This document shows, one piece after another, positions 1 to 9,490 of a DNA stretch of 64,000 nucleotides (position 1 is the stretch's first letter; every line of letters begins with the position of its first letter). This DNA is from Paenibacillus lutimineralis (GTDB taxonomy: Bacteria > Bacillota > Bacilli > Paenibacillales > Paenibacillaceae), in assembly GCF_003991425.1 (NCBI RefSeq), contig NZ_CP034346.1, positions 4,129,501 through 4,193,500 of the forward strand, written 5' to 3'. The notes under the pieces were generated by a model. It worked only from the letters and a program-made list of their open reading frames with translations. It ran no database searches and was not told the DNA's origin. The position numbers and the translations under genes are program-made.

Positions 1-3000
1 GAGAACGGTCAGGAAGTAAATGTAACTGATGGACTCGAATGGTCTGCTGATCCGACTATCGGCCGGATCGACAGCAACGGTCTATTTACCGCGAGTAGCA
101 TTATTGGCGAGGTCAAATACGGTTATGTGACAGTAAGCTATGGCGATTTGTCTGCACAAGCCCTCGTCCTCGTTGGGAAGATCGCTGTCGTTATTGAGGA
201 ATTCGAGTCCATGAAGCATAACGGAACCCCTGTATTGTCAGCGGGCCTGATTAATAGTACGTCGTCCAAGGTCGAATTGTCCAGCCGCCCTGAGCCCGTT
301 ATGTATGGTGAGCATGCAGCGAAGTTTACATACGACATGTCAGGCACCTCGGGAACTTCCGCCGCCTATGTCAACCTGCACAATCTGGATTCCGGAGACT
401 TTTATAGGCCGCTCGAAGGCTATCCGACCAAGCTGGGGGTCTGGGTATATGGAGATCAGAGTGCCCATTGGTTCCGGGCCAGGCTCCGTGATGGAGCGAA
501 CGTCTTAAAAACGATCGATTTCACCACATCTGCCAACTTTACTTGGTCGGGGTGGAAGTATGTTACGGCGCCAATGCTGGCGGACCTTACTGGTCCGCTC
601 AAGATCAGTGATCTGTACCTCGTTGAGACGAAGAATGAGAATAAGAATGCAGGTGTTCTCTATTTTGACCGACTCAGTGTCTTCTATTCGAATACAGATA
701 TACTAGGCATTGATCTGGAGGGTCTAACACCTATGAAAGTACATGAATCCAAGCAAGCCGAAGTCTATATCACAAAAAATAACAGCACAGCACCGGAACT
801 TGTTCAGAACGGACTAAACTTCCTGAGCAGTCATCCGGAGGTAGCCTCCGTTGACAGCAATGGAATAGTTCAGGCCCACCGTACGGGTCAGACCACTATC
901 GTTGCGCTGTATGGTACCGGACAACCGGCACTGTTCGAGCTCACTGTCACCGAAGATGAACCGCCGCTGGAATCGATCGCGATTTACGGACCCGAAAGCA
1001 TTGAGCAAGGTCGAACAGATTACGTCAAAGTCCTAGCCCGGTACGCCAACTATCCTGACACGATCGATGTGACAAATACAGCGACGTTCACCAGTTCAGA
1101 TTCTTCCATTGCCAGCATTGTAGGTGGCGGAGAAATTACAGGACATGACACAGGTACGGTAACCATTACCGCCGAGTATAACGGACAACAAGCGCATTAT
1201 TCCTTGGAAATTATGGAGGCAAGGTCTGTGCTTGACAAAATCGTATTGTCCGAACTGAATGCGATGAAATTGGGCGAGCAGCAACAGGCTAAGGTAACAG
1301 CCAAGTACAATGTTCTTGGCCAATATCGCGAGGACTTAGACAAGGATGTAACTACAGACTCCACCTATAAAATCAGTAAACCGGCGGTTGCAGACATTAA
1401 TGCCGAAGGAATCGTTACGGCGAAAAGTATAGGAGCGACAATGATAACAGCAACCTATCAAGGAAAATCACATAGTTATGTTCTCGTAGTTAATGGAGAG
1501 GAAATGATACCTAAGCGGGAGCTTCGGGCTGCCTGGATTGCCACAGTGGAAAATATCGACTGGCCGGCAAAAGGACCATTCAATGCGGAACAACAAAAAG
1601 CCGATTTCATTGCTATTCTTGATGAATTGAAAGAGGCTGGAATGAACGCAATCGTTATGCAGGTTAAGCCGACGGCTGATGCTTTCTATCCTTCAAAATT
1701 CGCCCCATGGTCCAAATGGCTGACTGGAGAACAAGGCAAAGATCCGGGTTACGATCCTCTCGCCTTCATGATTGAGGAGGCGCATAAGCGGAATCTGGAG
1801 TTCCATGCCTGGTTTAATCCTTATCGCGCAAGTATGGAGCCGGATGTCAACAGCTTGATTCCAGAGCATCCGCTGCGCCAACACGAGGATTGGCTGCTCA
1901 CCTATGGTGGCAGGCTGATCATGGACCCGGGTATCCCTGATACCCAACAATATATTATCGACAGCATTATGGAGGTCGTACAAAATTATGACATTGATGC
2001 GGTACACTTCGACGACTATTTCTATCCATATCCGGTCGCAGGAGTGAATTTCCCTGACGATGCCTCCTATAGTAAATATGGAAATGGGATGAACCGGGAG
2101 GATTGGCGCAGACACAACGTGAATACATTGATTCAAAATCTATCAAAAGCAATCAAAGACAAGAAGCCTTATGTTCAATTCGGCATCAGCCCATTTGGCA
2201 TCTGGAAGAACATCGATTCCGACCCGGAAGGTTCGAATACTAGAGGAACCGAGAGCTACACCGCGATCTATGCGGATACCCGTAAATGGGTACAGGAAGA
2301 ATGGATTGATTATATCGCCCCGCAGATTTACTGGTACTTTAATTATGGTCCGGCCGCTTACGAGAATCTGATTGATTGGTGGGCGAAGCAAGTGGATGGC
2401 AAGAAGGTTCACTTGTACATCGGACATGGCGCGTATCGAATCGGATCGGATGATCCGAACTGGCTTGATCCTGATCAGATGCCCAACCAGATTCTGTTTA
2501 ACCGGAATTTTGACAACGTTAAGGGGAGCATTTTCTTCTCAACCCAGAGTCTTCGTGACAATCCATTAGGCTTCAATGACAGGCTGCAGCAAGATTTGTA
2601 CGCCTATCCTGCTCTCGTTCCAGAGATGAACTGGCTTGAGCAGAGCAAGCCCGCTGCGCCCACTGATATGACAGGTGCTGCTGGGGCATCAGGAATTCAA
2701 CTCGATTGGCAGGATCCACAGGATGTAGTCGTATATTATGTAATCTACCGGAGTGTTGGTGATCAGGCTCCAGACATCAGTAATCCGGCTAATATTTATG
2801 ATGAAGTACGAAAGATCTCCGGCAATCATCAACAATTTATCGATCATTCTGTAGAACCAGGTAAGACCTACACCTATACGATTACATCATTCAACCGGGC
2901 ACATCAGGAAAGCGATTCAACTCAGCATGTTACTGTCGAAGCGAAGGAACTGGAACCGATTCAAGCCATCGAATTTGATAAAATACCAGCGCTATACACA

Positions 3001-3924
3001 GGCAAAAGCCATCAAGTGTCAATTAAAGCGATATATAAGGACAGAACAGAACATTTGACGATCAATGATCAGATGGAATTCTCAAGCAGCAATCCGGGAA
3101 TAGCAACGATTGATGATCACGGACTCGTCAAAGCCGTTGCTGCGGGCAAAACAACACTTACTATAAAATATCAATCATTCTCCGCTTTACATGAACTGAC
3201 GGTCTTAAGCAGCAGCACAGGTGGCGGCGACAATCCTGGCGGCGGTACTGGAGGCGGCGGATCGGGTGGGGGTTCAGGCAGCACTCCGTCAACACCACCA
3301 TCCACGAATCCACCCACAGATCCGCTTGTTGAGGATACGGACAATAACCAAGATCCAGGCAGGGATAGCTCTGAGGAGTCCTTAAACGTAACCTTATCTG
3401 ATATTTCCGGTCACTGGGCTGAGATATCCATTCAACAGGCTGTTCAGCAAAAATGGATTAATGGTTATAACGATGGGACGTTCAGGCCAAATCAACCCGT
3501 GAATCGCGAACAATTTGCTGTGATGCTCAGCCGGGCACTGAAGCTGGAAGGCAGCGGAACGGATATCTCCTTTGCAGATGCCGACAAAATCGCTGCCTGG
3601 GCAAGACCTCACATCGCCAGAGTGCTAGAATCCAGCATCATCAACGGATATCAGGATCATACCTTCAGACCGAATCAACAGATTAACCGGGCGGAGATGG
3701 CCGCTATGATCGTTAGGTCATTAGGCATAGAACCTGATTCAAAGGCAGATCTGCCCTTCTCCGATGCGAACACGATTCCAGCATGGGCCAGTCCGTATGT
3801 GGCCGCAGCCTATCATGCAGGCATCATCCAAGGTAGGAGTAATCAAGCATTTGCTCCAAGGGAAAATGCTACCCGTGCGGAAGCCGTCATTATGATCTTG
3901 AGAATGCTGCAGTATACGGAGTAA
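1..3924 (+). CDS. SLH-anchored multidomain glycoside hydrolase-like protein (GHL10/DUF187), 5' partial
   Basis: The frame is open from base 1, so the true start lies outside the window; a GTG at 127 is internal. About 1307 residues are visible. In order there is the end of an Ig-like repeat, a beta-sandwich region that looks carbohydrate-binding (about nt 190-700), further Big2-type repeats (about 720-1500), a GHL10/DUF187 TIM-barrel (about 1515-2500; opens RELRAAWIATVENIDWP, with HFDDYFYPYP), an FnIII-like domain (about 2650-2930), another Big2 repeat, a Gly/Ser/Pro/Thr linker (about 3215-3390), and three SLH repeats to the end (GHWAEISIQQA, NGYQDHTFRPNQ, GIIQGRSNQAFAP). Known for these families: SLH repeats attach proteins to pyruvylated wall polymer, and GHL10 proteins act on polysaccharide. 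The substrate is unknown. The missing N-terminus should carry a signal peptide, and such proteins often also carry a phosphodiester-glycosidase domain (inference). Confidence 0.88.
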   Translation, partial: ENGQEVNVTDGLEWSADPTIGRIDSNGLFTASSIIGEVKYGYVTVSYGDLSAQALVLVGKIAVVIEEFESMKHNGTPVLSAGLINSTSSKVELSSRPEPVMYGEHAAKFTYDMSGTSGTSAAYVNLHNLDSGDFYRPLEGYPTKLGVWVYGDQSAHWFRARLRDGANVLKTIDFTTSANFTWSGWKYVTAPMLADLTGPLKISDLYLVETKNENKNAGVLYFDRLSVFYSNTDILGIDLEGLTPMKVHESKQAEVYITKNNSTAPELVQNGLNFLSSHPEVASVDSNGIVQAHRTGQTTIVALYGTGQPALFELTVTEDEPPLESIAIYGPESIEQGRTDYVKVLARYANYPDTIDVTNTATFTSSDSSIASIVGGGEITGHDTGTVTITAEYNGQQAHYSLEIMEARSVLDKIVLSELNAMKLGEQQQAKVTAKYNVLGQYREDLDKDVTTDSTYKISKPAVADINAEGIVTAKSIGATMITATYQGKSHSYVLVVNGEEMIPKRELRAAWIATVENIDWPAKGPFNAEQQKADFIAILDELKEAGMNAIVMQVKPTADAFYPSKFAPWSKWLTGEQGKDPGYDPLAFMIEEAHKRNLEFHAWFNPYRASMEPDVNSLIPEHPLRQHEDWLLTYGGRLIMDPGIPDTQQYIIDSIMEVVQNYDIDAVHFDDYFYPYPVAGVNFPDDASYSKYGNGMNREDWRRHNVNTLIQNLSKAIKDKKPYVQFGISPFGIWKNIDSDPEGSNTRGTESYTAIYADTRKWVQEEWIDYIAPQIYWYFNYGPAAYENLIDWWAKQVDGKKVHLYIGHGAYRIGSDDPNWLDPDQMPNQILFNRNFDNVKGSIFFSTQSLRDNPLGFNDRLQQDLYAYPALVPEMNWLEQSKPAAPTDMTGAAGASGIQLDWQDPQDVVVYYVIYRSVGDQAPDISNPANIYDEVRKISGNHQQFIDHSVEPGKTYTYTITSFNRAHQESDSTQHVTVEAKELEPIQAIEFDKIPALYTGKSHQVSIKAIYKDRTEHLTINDQMEFSSSNPGIATIDDHGLVKAVAAGKTTLTIKYQSFSALHELTVLSSSTGGGDNPGGGTGGGGSGGGSGSTPSTPPSTNPPTDPLVEDTDNNQDPGRDSSEESLNVTLSDISGHWAEISIQQAVQQKWINGYNDGTFRPNQPVNREQFAVMLSRALKLEGSGTDISFADADKIAAWARPHIARVLESSIINGYQDHTFRPNQQINRAEMAAMIVRSLGIEPDSKADLPFSDANTIPAWASPYVAAAYHAGIIQGRSNQAFAPRENATRAEAVIMILRMLQYTE

Positions 3925-3945
3925 TGCGGGTGAAAAGCTGAAAAA

Positions 3946-3975
3946 AGCCCCTGGTTGTTCAAATAACCAGGGGCT
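3946..3975 (-). terminator. Intrinsic terminator between convergent genes
   Basis: A perfect 11-bp stem (AGCCCCTGGTT / AACCAGGGGCT) with an 8-nt loop. Read on the minus strand it is followed by six Ts, so it best serves the MFS gene ending at 3993. The plus side has no T-run and would be weaker for the SLH gene. Confidence 0.85.
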
Positions 3976-3992
3976 AAGCTTAGCCTGATAGT

Positions 3993-5504
3993 TCATGCTC
4001 TTACCGGCTTGGCAGCAATCTCCTCAGCGCCCTTCTCTCCGCGATCGATCTTCACCTTGCGAATGAAGAAAGACAGAATGAAAGCAACGGCTGTAATCCC
4101 TGTAGCAATGACAAAGGCATAATCGATACCATTAATCGTCGCTTCCTTCGTTATATGCGCCAGTTGCTGAGCATTGGCCGGATCCTTCGGATTAATGCCG
4201 GCAGCGATGATTTGCGCCGTCACCTGGCTCTTCGTTCGTGTCGTCATTACCGATACGAGCAGTGCTGTACCCAAGGCCCCCGCAATCGTCCGCAATGTGT
4301 TGGACATCGCCGTACCATGCGCGTTAAGCTTGGCAGGAAGCTGATTCAAGCCAGCTGTCTGAATCGGCATCATCAGGAGCGACATCCCGAACATCCGCAC
4401 AGTATACATCAGCAGCAGATGAACATAGCTTGTACTGTCCGTCAAATAACTGAATTCCCAGGTTGTTACGATCGTGATTCCTAAACCGACGACTGCTAGC
4501 AACCTAGCTCCAATCTTGTCAAAGATTATACCCGTGATCGGTGACATGATCCCCATCAGCAAAGCTCCTGGCATTAGCAACAGACCTGCCTGTAGCGGGG
4601 TAAAGCCGCGAATGTTCTGCAGGTATATCGGCAGCAATATCATCGCGGCATATAGCGCCATCGTCACCACCACATTAATAACTGTCGTCAAGGCGAACAT
4701 ATCGTATTTAAACACTCTGAATTCAAGCATAGGATGCTCGCTCCGAAGTTGACGTATCATAAACAGTGTCAGAGCAACAACTCCAACGGCCAAAGTGGTA
4801 ATAACTACACTGGAACCCCAGCCCTTGCTGCCCGCTTCACTGAAGCCATACAATACCCCACCGAAGCCGATCGTAGACAGAATTACCGACAGCTTATCCA
4901 GCTTAGGCCGTGAGACCTCCGTCACATTTTTCATAAATATAATACCCAAAAGAATGGACAATAGCGCAAACGGTAAAATGATCCAGAACAACGTATGCCA
5001 GGATTGGTGCTGAATCACCCACCCGGACAGCGTCGGTCCAAAGGCCGGAGCGAAGTTCATCGCGATCCCCATCGTCCCCATGGCCTGTCCACGCTTCTCA
5101 ATCGGGAATATTGTCAAGAACACGACGACCATCATTGGCATTAAAATACCTGCACCGGCAGCCTGAATAAGACGTCCGACTAATACCATGGCAAAACTTG
5201 AACCTATTCCGCACACGACCGTTCCTAGTGCAAATAAACTCATCGCCGAAATAAACAGTGATCGTGTAGTGAAACGCTCCATTAAATAGGCACTCACCGG
5301 AATTAATACCCCGTTAACTAACATAAATCCTGTCGTCAACCATTGAATTGTCGTCGTCGTTACATTAAGATCGGCCATCATTTTCGGCAAGGCCACATTC
5401 ATCAAGGTTTGATTTAAAATAGCAACAAACGCCCCGATCATCAGCGCCATCACAATCGGCCATCTTTTGAATGGCAGTCCTGCTGTCTGTTCTTTATTGC
5501 TCAT
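3993..5504 (-). CDS. DHA2-family MFS multidrug efflux transporter (EmrB/QacA type, 14 TM)
   Basis: A 503-residue, strongly hydrophobic protein with the length expected for 14-TM DHA2 drug:H+ antiporters (about 450-520). The family signature is visible near the N-terminus: LNQTLMNVALPKMMADL, then IQWLTTGFMLVNGVLIPVSA, followed by the motif C-like stretch GPTLSGWVIQHQSWHTLFWI. The C-terminal tail is basic and cytoplasmic. The ATG has a good ribosome-binding site (AAGGAG, 7-8 nt upstream). It lies 15 bp downstream of a remnant of a MarR-like regulator on the same strand, so the pump may have lost its local repressor. The drug substrate cannot be told from sequence. Confidence 0.9.
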   Translation of the reverse strand: MSNKEQTAGLPFKRWPIVMALMIGAFVAILNQTLMNVALPKMMADLNVTTTTIQWLTTGFMLVNGVLIPVSAYLMERFTTRSLFISAMSLFALGTVVCGIGSSFAMVLVGRLIQAAGAGILMPMMVVVFLTIFPIEKRGQAMGTMGIAMNFAPAFGPTLSGWVIQHQSWHTLFWIILPFALLSILLGIIFMKNVTEVSRPKLDKLSVILSTIGFGGVLYGFSEAGSKGWGSSVVITTLAVGVVALTLFMIRQLRSEHPMLEFRVFKYDMFALTTVINVVVTMALYAAMILLPIYLQNIRGFTPLQAGLLLMPGALLMGIMSPITGIIFDKIGARLLAVVGLGITIVTTWEFSYLTDSTSYVHLLLMYTVRMFGMSLLMMPIQTAGLNQLPAKLNAHGTAMSNTLRTIAGALGTALLVSVMTTRTKSQVTAQIIAAGINPKDPANAQQLAHITKEATINGIDYAFVIATGITAVAFILSFFIRKVKIDRGEKGAEEIAAKPVRA

Positions 5505-5519
5505 CAGTAGCTCCTTCTC

Positions 5520-5726
5520 TCATGTTGTCAGAAATTCAATAGTTCTTCGTTGGGTATCAAACATCTGATTCAAGTCATTCTCGCCTAATATATCTATAAT
5601 GCCTGAAACAGGCCTTGTATATTTCAATTCCGTTAAACGCTCCACTTCCTTTCCTTTCTCAACAATACATAATATGACGGATCTGCGGTGAAACAGCGAT
5701 ATTCCATAATAACCCGAAGGTTTCAA
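5520..5726 (-). pseudogene. C-terminal remnant of a MarR-family regulator
   Basis: A 68-codon reading frame ends 15 bp before the DHA2 exporter. Its middle, FHRRSVILCIVEKGKEVERL, resembles the wing of MarR proteins (RRS-VIL-LTEKGKEV-ERL), and the tail (DILGENDLNQMFDTQRRTI) fits the C-terminal dimerization helix. The first roughly 75-90 residues, including the recognition helix, are missing. The only possible start is a TTG without a ribosome-binding site. DHA2 pumps are often preceded by a MarR repressor, which supports a decayed regulator. An unrelated chance ORF remains possible. Confidence 0.45.
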
Positions 5727-5751
5727 AGATTAGGAGAAATCATATAATTCG

Positions 5752-5783
5752 TTGTATCCCCTTTCACAACTCGATGATATAAT
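5752..5783 (+). promoter_or_regulatory. Possible sigma-A promoter of the chemoreceptor gene
   Basis: A consensus -10 box TATAAT lies at 5778-5783. The best -35 candidate, TTGTAT at 5752-5757, gives a 20-bp spacer, longer than the ideal 17. Motility genes in Bacillota often use sigma-D instead, and no clear sigma-D site was seen. Confidence 0.35.
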
Positions 5784-5825
5784 TGTGGTAGGATTATCCT
5801 AATTTACAAGGAGGTCATTATCCCT

Positions 5826-7076
5826 ATGTCATGGTTCAACAGACTACCCCTTAATCAGAAGATTACAGCAGCATGTTATCTTGTGGCCGCACTTTTTGCC
5901 GTTCCAACGCTTATAGCCTTTATCTTGGTTGGCAAAATAGTAGTCGGAATTTGTGTAATCGCTGTCTTAGCGGGACTTACTTATCCATTTACTCGCTATC
6001 TGCAGACCGCGCTTACTAGTTCCTTCGACGATATCTCGAATGCTTCGGCGAGGATTGCCAAAGGAGATTTCACAAGCCGAATCATGGAATCGGGGGGAAT
6101 GGAGAACCTTAATCGTTCCTTTAACAGTATGGTGGACAAGCTGCGCAAGATCCTCCAGGAAACTTCGGACATCACCCGCAAGGTTATGGACTCCAGTCGA
6201 TCCATCTCGGACCGTAATGAGGAACTCGTTGAGGTAATGAGCCAGGTCGCTCTTTCGTCCAATGAACTTGCCCTTGGAGCGAACGAAATATCCGAAGACG
6301 TAGGCGGTATGAAGGACTCTATTGGTGAAATCGAGACGAAGGTGAGCAATTACGCGGAGTCGACCCACGTAATGAACGAACGTTCCTCTGAGATGCTGAA
6401 GCTTGTGGAGAAAGGCCGGGATTCCGTCGCCATGCAGGCCGTGGGGATGAAGAAGAACATCAATGCTACCGAGAAGGTTGCTGAATCCATCGATGCGCTG
6501 GCCCGCAATGCCAAAGGTATCACCAAAATTACGGCAACGATCTCCGAGATCGCCGAGCAGACGAACCTGCTCTCACTCAATGCTTCTATCGAAGCAGCGA
6601 GAGCCGGGGAACATGGTGCAGGCTTTGCCGTAGTTGCACAGGAAGTACGCAAACTAGCGGAAGAATCGACTACTTCTACGAAGGAAGTATTCAACCTCGT
6701 TAGAAGCATTGAGCAGGACGTTCAGCACGCAAGCCAGAATATCAAGATTAATGAGGAAGTCGTACATCAACAGAGCGAGATGATCCGGGAAGCAGAGCAG
6801 ATCTTCCAGCAGATCGTGCAAAGTGTTCAATACATTTCTGAACAGATCGCTGCCTTCACGCAAGAGAGCGAATCCATGCTGGAAAGTGCTCACAATATCT
6901 CATCTTCGATTCAGAACATCTCGGCTATTACCCAGCAGTCTGCCGCAGGAACGGAACAAGTATCTGCCTCGATGAACGAACAGATCAATTCCGTTCAAGC
7001 ACTGGCGAAGGACATTGAGGAAATGAAAAATTCCGTATTCCAGCTTCAGAAGACAATACATATTTTCAAATTTTAA
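5826..7076 (+). CDS. Methyl-accepting chemotaxis protein without an extracellular sensor domain
   Basis: A 416-residue chemoreceptor. Two transmembrane helices (about residues 15-35 and 37-55) are separated by only a few residues, so there is practically no extracellular ligand domain. A HAMP region follows (about 56-110), then the long coiled-coil signalling domain. The hairpin tip that contacts CheA/CheW is conserved ([20 protein letters not shown], then [18 protein letters not shown], about residues 240-280). Typical MCPs are 550-700 residues, so this one is short because the sensor is absent. It may sense membrane state or an intracellular signal (inference). AAGGAGG lies 11 nt before the ATG, a slightly long spacing. 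No other chemotaxis gene is nearby. Confidence 0.92.
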   Translation: MSWFNRLPLNQKITAACYLVAALFAVPTLIAFILVGKIVVGICVIAVLAGLTYPFTRYLQTALTSSFDDISNASARIAKGDFTSRIMESGGMENLNRSFNSMVDKLRKILQETSDITRKVMDSSRSISDRNEELVEVMSQVALSSNELALGANEISEDVGGMKDSIGEIETKVSNYAESTHVMNERSSEMLKLVEKGRDSVAMQAVGMKKNINATEKVAESIDALARNAKGITKITATISEIAEQTNLLSLNASIEAARAGEHGAGFAVVAQEVRKLAEESTTSTKEVFNLVRSIEQDVQHASQNIKINEEVVHQQSEMIREAEQIFQQIVQSVQYISEQIAAFTQESESMLESAHNISSSIQNISAITQQSAAGTEQVSASMNEQINSVQALAKDIEEMKNSVFQLQKTIHIFKF

Positions 7077-7083
7077 TAACAAT

Positions 7084-7116
7084 AAGGGCCTCACTCCCGA
7101 TGGGAATGAGGCCCTT
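7084..7116. terminator. Bidirectional terminator between convergent MCP and alpha-galactosidase genes
   Basis: The stem AAGGGCCTCACTCCC / GGGAATGAGGCCCTT (one mismatch, 3-nt loop) is followed on the plus strand by TTTCTA and on the minus strand by TTATTGTTATT. It separates the MCP gene (plus) from the GH36 gene (minus). Confidence 0.8.
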
Positions 7117-7124
7117 TCTAATTG

Positions 7125-9308
7125 TTAACATCCGTGCAAATGGATAACTCTACTCGAGAAATCCCCTTCCAGTAACATGGGGAGTCCCGCTGACATCAAT
7201 CGATCTCCCCCATAAACTTCCTCGCTTCCCTCCAGGTGATAATCACGCTGCGGATCAAGCCCCTCGAGCTTTGTATAATGAATCGGACCATTAGGCTCTG
7301 CCAATACTTGATAATAGAATAGCAGCGCTTCCGATTGATCTTCGCTCACGAACATCCATGCTGTCATTTGACCTTCAAAGGGACTTTTTAACCGGAACAT
7401 ATCACCTGTCTGAACAAGAGAACGCCTACGCTTATAGTCAGCGATCTGCGCTTTTGCGATCTCCTTCTCTTCAGCTGTGAATTTGCTCAGATCCAGCTCA
7501 TACCCGAAGTTCCCTGACATAGCGACATCCCCGCGGAAAGCCAGTGAGGTGATCCGGCCGACCTGATGATTTGGCACAGCCGACACATGGGCACCCATCG
7601 TAGATACCGGGTATACGATGCTGGTACCATACTGGATCTTCAAACGTTCGACGGCATCCGTATCATCACTGGTCCAGGTCTGAGGCATATAGTAGAGCAT
7701 ACCGGGGTCAAAGCGTCCTCCACCGCCTGAACAGCTCTCGAACAAAACATGCGGGAATTGGCTCGTAATCCGCTCCAGCAATGCATAGAGTCCCAGCATA
7801 TATCGATGAGCGGTCTCCGCTTGCTGCTCCGGCAAAAGCGCCGCGGAGCCAATCTCGGTCATATTGCGATTCATATCCCATTTAACGTAGGAGATGGGTA
7901 CATTCGATAATAGATCGCTTAGCCTTTCATACAGGTAGTCCTGGACATCTATTCTAGACATATCAAGGATAAGCTGCTGTCTAGCCTCGGTGCGGCGACG
8001 GCCGGGAACATGCAGACACCAGTCAGGGTGGGCCCGGTATAGCTCGCTGTCTGGCGATACCATCTCAGGCTCGAACCATAGGCCGAATTGCAGGCCGTAG
8101 CTCTGAACACGTGACGCCAGGTCCCCTAGACCTTGCGGCAGCTTACGACGGTCCTCATACCAGTCTCCTAATGAACTATTATCCGAATCTCGATGCCCAA
8201 ACCAGCCATCGTCCAGCACGAACAGCTCAATACCGAGCTCCGCACCTGCCTTGGCGATATCCTCAATTTTATCAGCATTGAAGTTGAAATAGGTAGCCTC
8301 CCAATTGTTGACGAGTACAGGACGCTCCGCATCGCGATGCTGTCCCCGGCAAAGTCGGGTCCGGTACAATCTGTGATACGTCCGTGACATTCCACCGATC
8401 CCATCCGCCGAATAGACCATGACCACTTCAGGAGACTGGAAGCTCTCGCCCTGCTGCAATCTCCAGCCAAAATCAAACGGCTGAATTCCCATAGAGAATC
8501 GTGTAGTTCCATATTGATCTACTTCTGCCTGAGCCAGAAAACTTCCGCTATATACCAGACTGAATCCGTATACCTCACCTTGATGTTCATTCGCATCAGG
8601 TCGAAGTAAAGCAAAGAATGGATTCATATTGTGTGAGCTGGCCCCTCTGCGGCTGCCGATCGCCGTAATTCCTTGGGCAATTGGCTTCCTCACGATATGA
8701 CGTTCTCTCGCCCAGGAACCATGCAAATACAAGCTATCGAATTGATGATCCGGGAAATCAAGCGATACGCTCATCGTCTGCCCCAGGTTGATCTCTCCCT
8801 GTCCTGCATTTTCAAATTTGACGGATCTTGTAATCGCATCGATATTTGCAAATACGCTGTAACTTAGTGTGACAACAAGACCTGAGTAATTGTCATGCAG
8901 ATCAAGCTCAAGCGTCTCCGCCTCATCCTGCTGTTCCACATAGACGGCAGGCAGCCCCTCCAGAGCAGGCTTGCCTTGGATAATCCGATGTGTTCTGTAC
9001 AACAGCTCAGTAATACGCGTGCCATCGGACAGTGTAACCTGGTAAGCAGGATAGCGGAAATCCCCGGTCCCATACTGAGGGTATTCCTGGGGGAGAGCAT
9101 CCAGTGACAACGAAGGATCACCCGGCAGGCTCGGACTGAAGGAAGCCCGTCCAGTATGTACTAGCATTCCGTCCAGATTACTGTTCTGACGCAGCTTTTT
9201 CCCATAGTAGACATGTGCTGCATATCCCCGTACCAATTGAATCACATAACTTGAACCCAGCGTCTGTAAATGAAAGATTCCCTTCACTTCATCAAAAAAA
9301 ACAGGCAT
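7125..9308 (-). CDS. Alpha-galactosidase, glycoside hydrolase family 36
   Basis: A 727-residue enzyme, the normal length for tetrameric GH36 alpha-galactosidases. It releases terminal alpha-1,6-galactose from raffinose-type sugars and galactomannan fragments. An N-terminal beta-sandwich (about 1-320) precedes the TIM-barrel: VNNWEATYFNF, then ELFVLDDGWFG, then WFEPEMVSPDS. The nucleophile is Asp478 in SYVKWDMNRN, the acid/base Asp548 is in QTWTSDDTDAVERL, and the CSGGGGRFD substrate loop lies near 526. There is no signal peptide, so it acts in the cytoplasm on imported oligosaccharides. The start is supported by AGGAGG 7 nt upstream. No sugar transporter or regulator sits next to it. Confidence 0.95.
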   Translation of the reverse strand: MPVFFDEVKGIFHLQTLGSSYVIQLVRGYAAHVYYGKKLRQNSNLDGMLVHTGRASFSPSLPGDPSLSLDALPQEYPQYGTGDFRYPAYQVTLSDGTRITELLYRTHRIIQGKPALEGLPAVYVEQQDEAETLELDLHDNYSGLVVTLSYSVFANIDAITRSVKFENAGQGEINLGQTMSVSLDFPDHQFDSLYLHGSWARERHIVRKPIAQGITAIGSRRGASSHNMNPFFALLRPDANEHQGEVYGFSLVYSGSFLAQAEVDQYGTTRFSMGIQPFDFGWRLQQGESFQSPEVVMVYSADGIGGMSRTYHRLYRTRLCRGQHRDAERPVLVNNWEATYFNFNADKIEDIAKAGAELGIELFVLDDGWFGHRDSDNSSLGDWYEDRRKLPQGLGDLASRVQSYGLQFGLWFEPEMVSPDSELYRAHPDWCLHVPGRRRTEARQQLILDMSRIDVQDYLYERLSDLLSNVPISYVKWDMNRNMTEIGSAALLPEQQAETAHRYMLGLYALLERITSQFPHVLFESCSGGGGRFDPGMLYYMPQTWTSDDTDAVERLKIQYGTSIVYPVSTMGAHVSAVPNHQVGRITSLAFRGDVAMSGNFGYELDLSKFTAEEKEIAKAQIADYKRRRSLVQTGDMFRLKSPFEGQMTAWMFVSEDQSEALLFYYQVLAEPNGPIHYTKLEGLDPQRDYHLEGSEEVYGGDRLMSAGLPMLLEGDFSSRVIHLHGC

Positions 9309-9490
9309 GTCGGCTCCTCCTAAGTATCGTTCAATACTGTGCGCACTCCCTTTATTCTACTATGCAACCCTGCCGCCGTAACGATAATAAAGTGATCTGG
9401 TATATGGACTTTTGTGTTATTTTACAAAAATAAAGACAGAACCTGGAAAGTCCCGCCTTGTTTTAGAGCCTATTATTCAATGTCATAAGT

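Noticed and set aside
1693..2136. 147-codon minus-strand ORF inside the SLH hydrolase gene
   Set aside because: It lies fully within the conserved GHL10 domain coding on the plus strand; it is a shadow frame.
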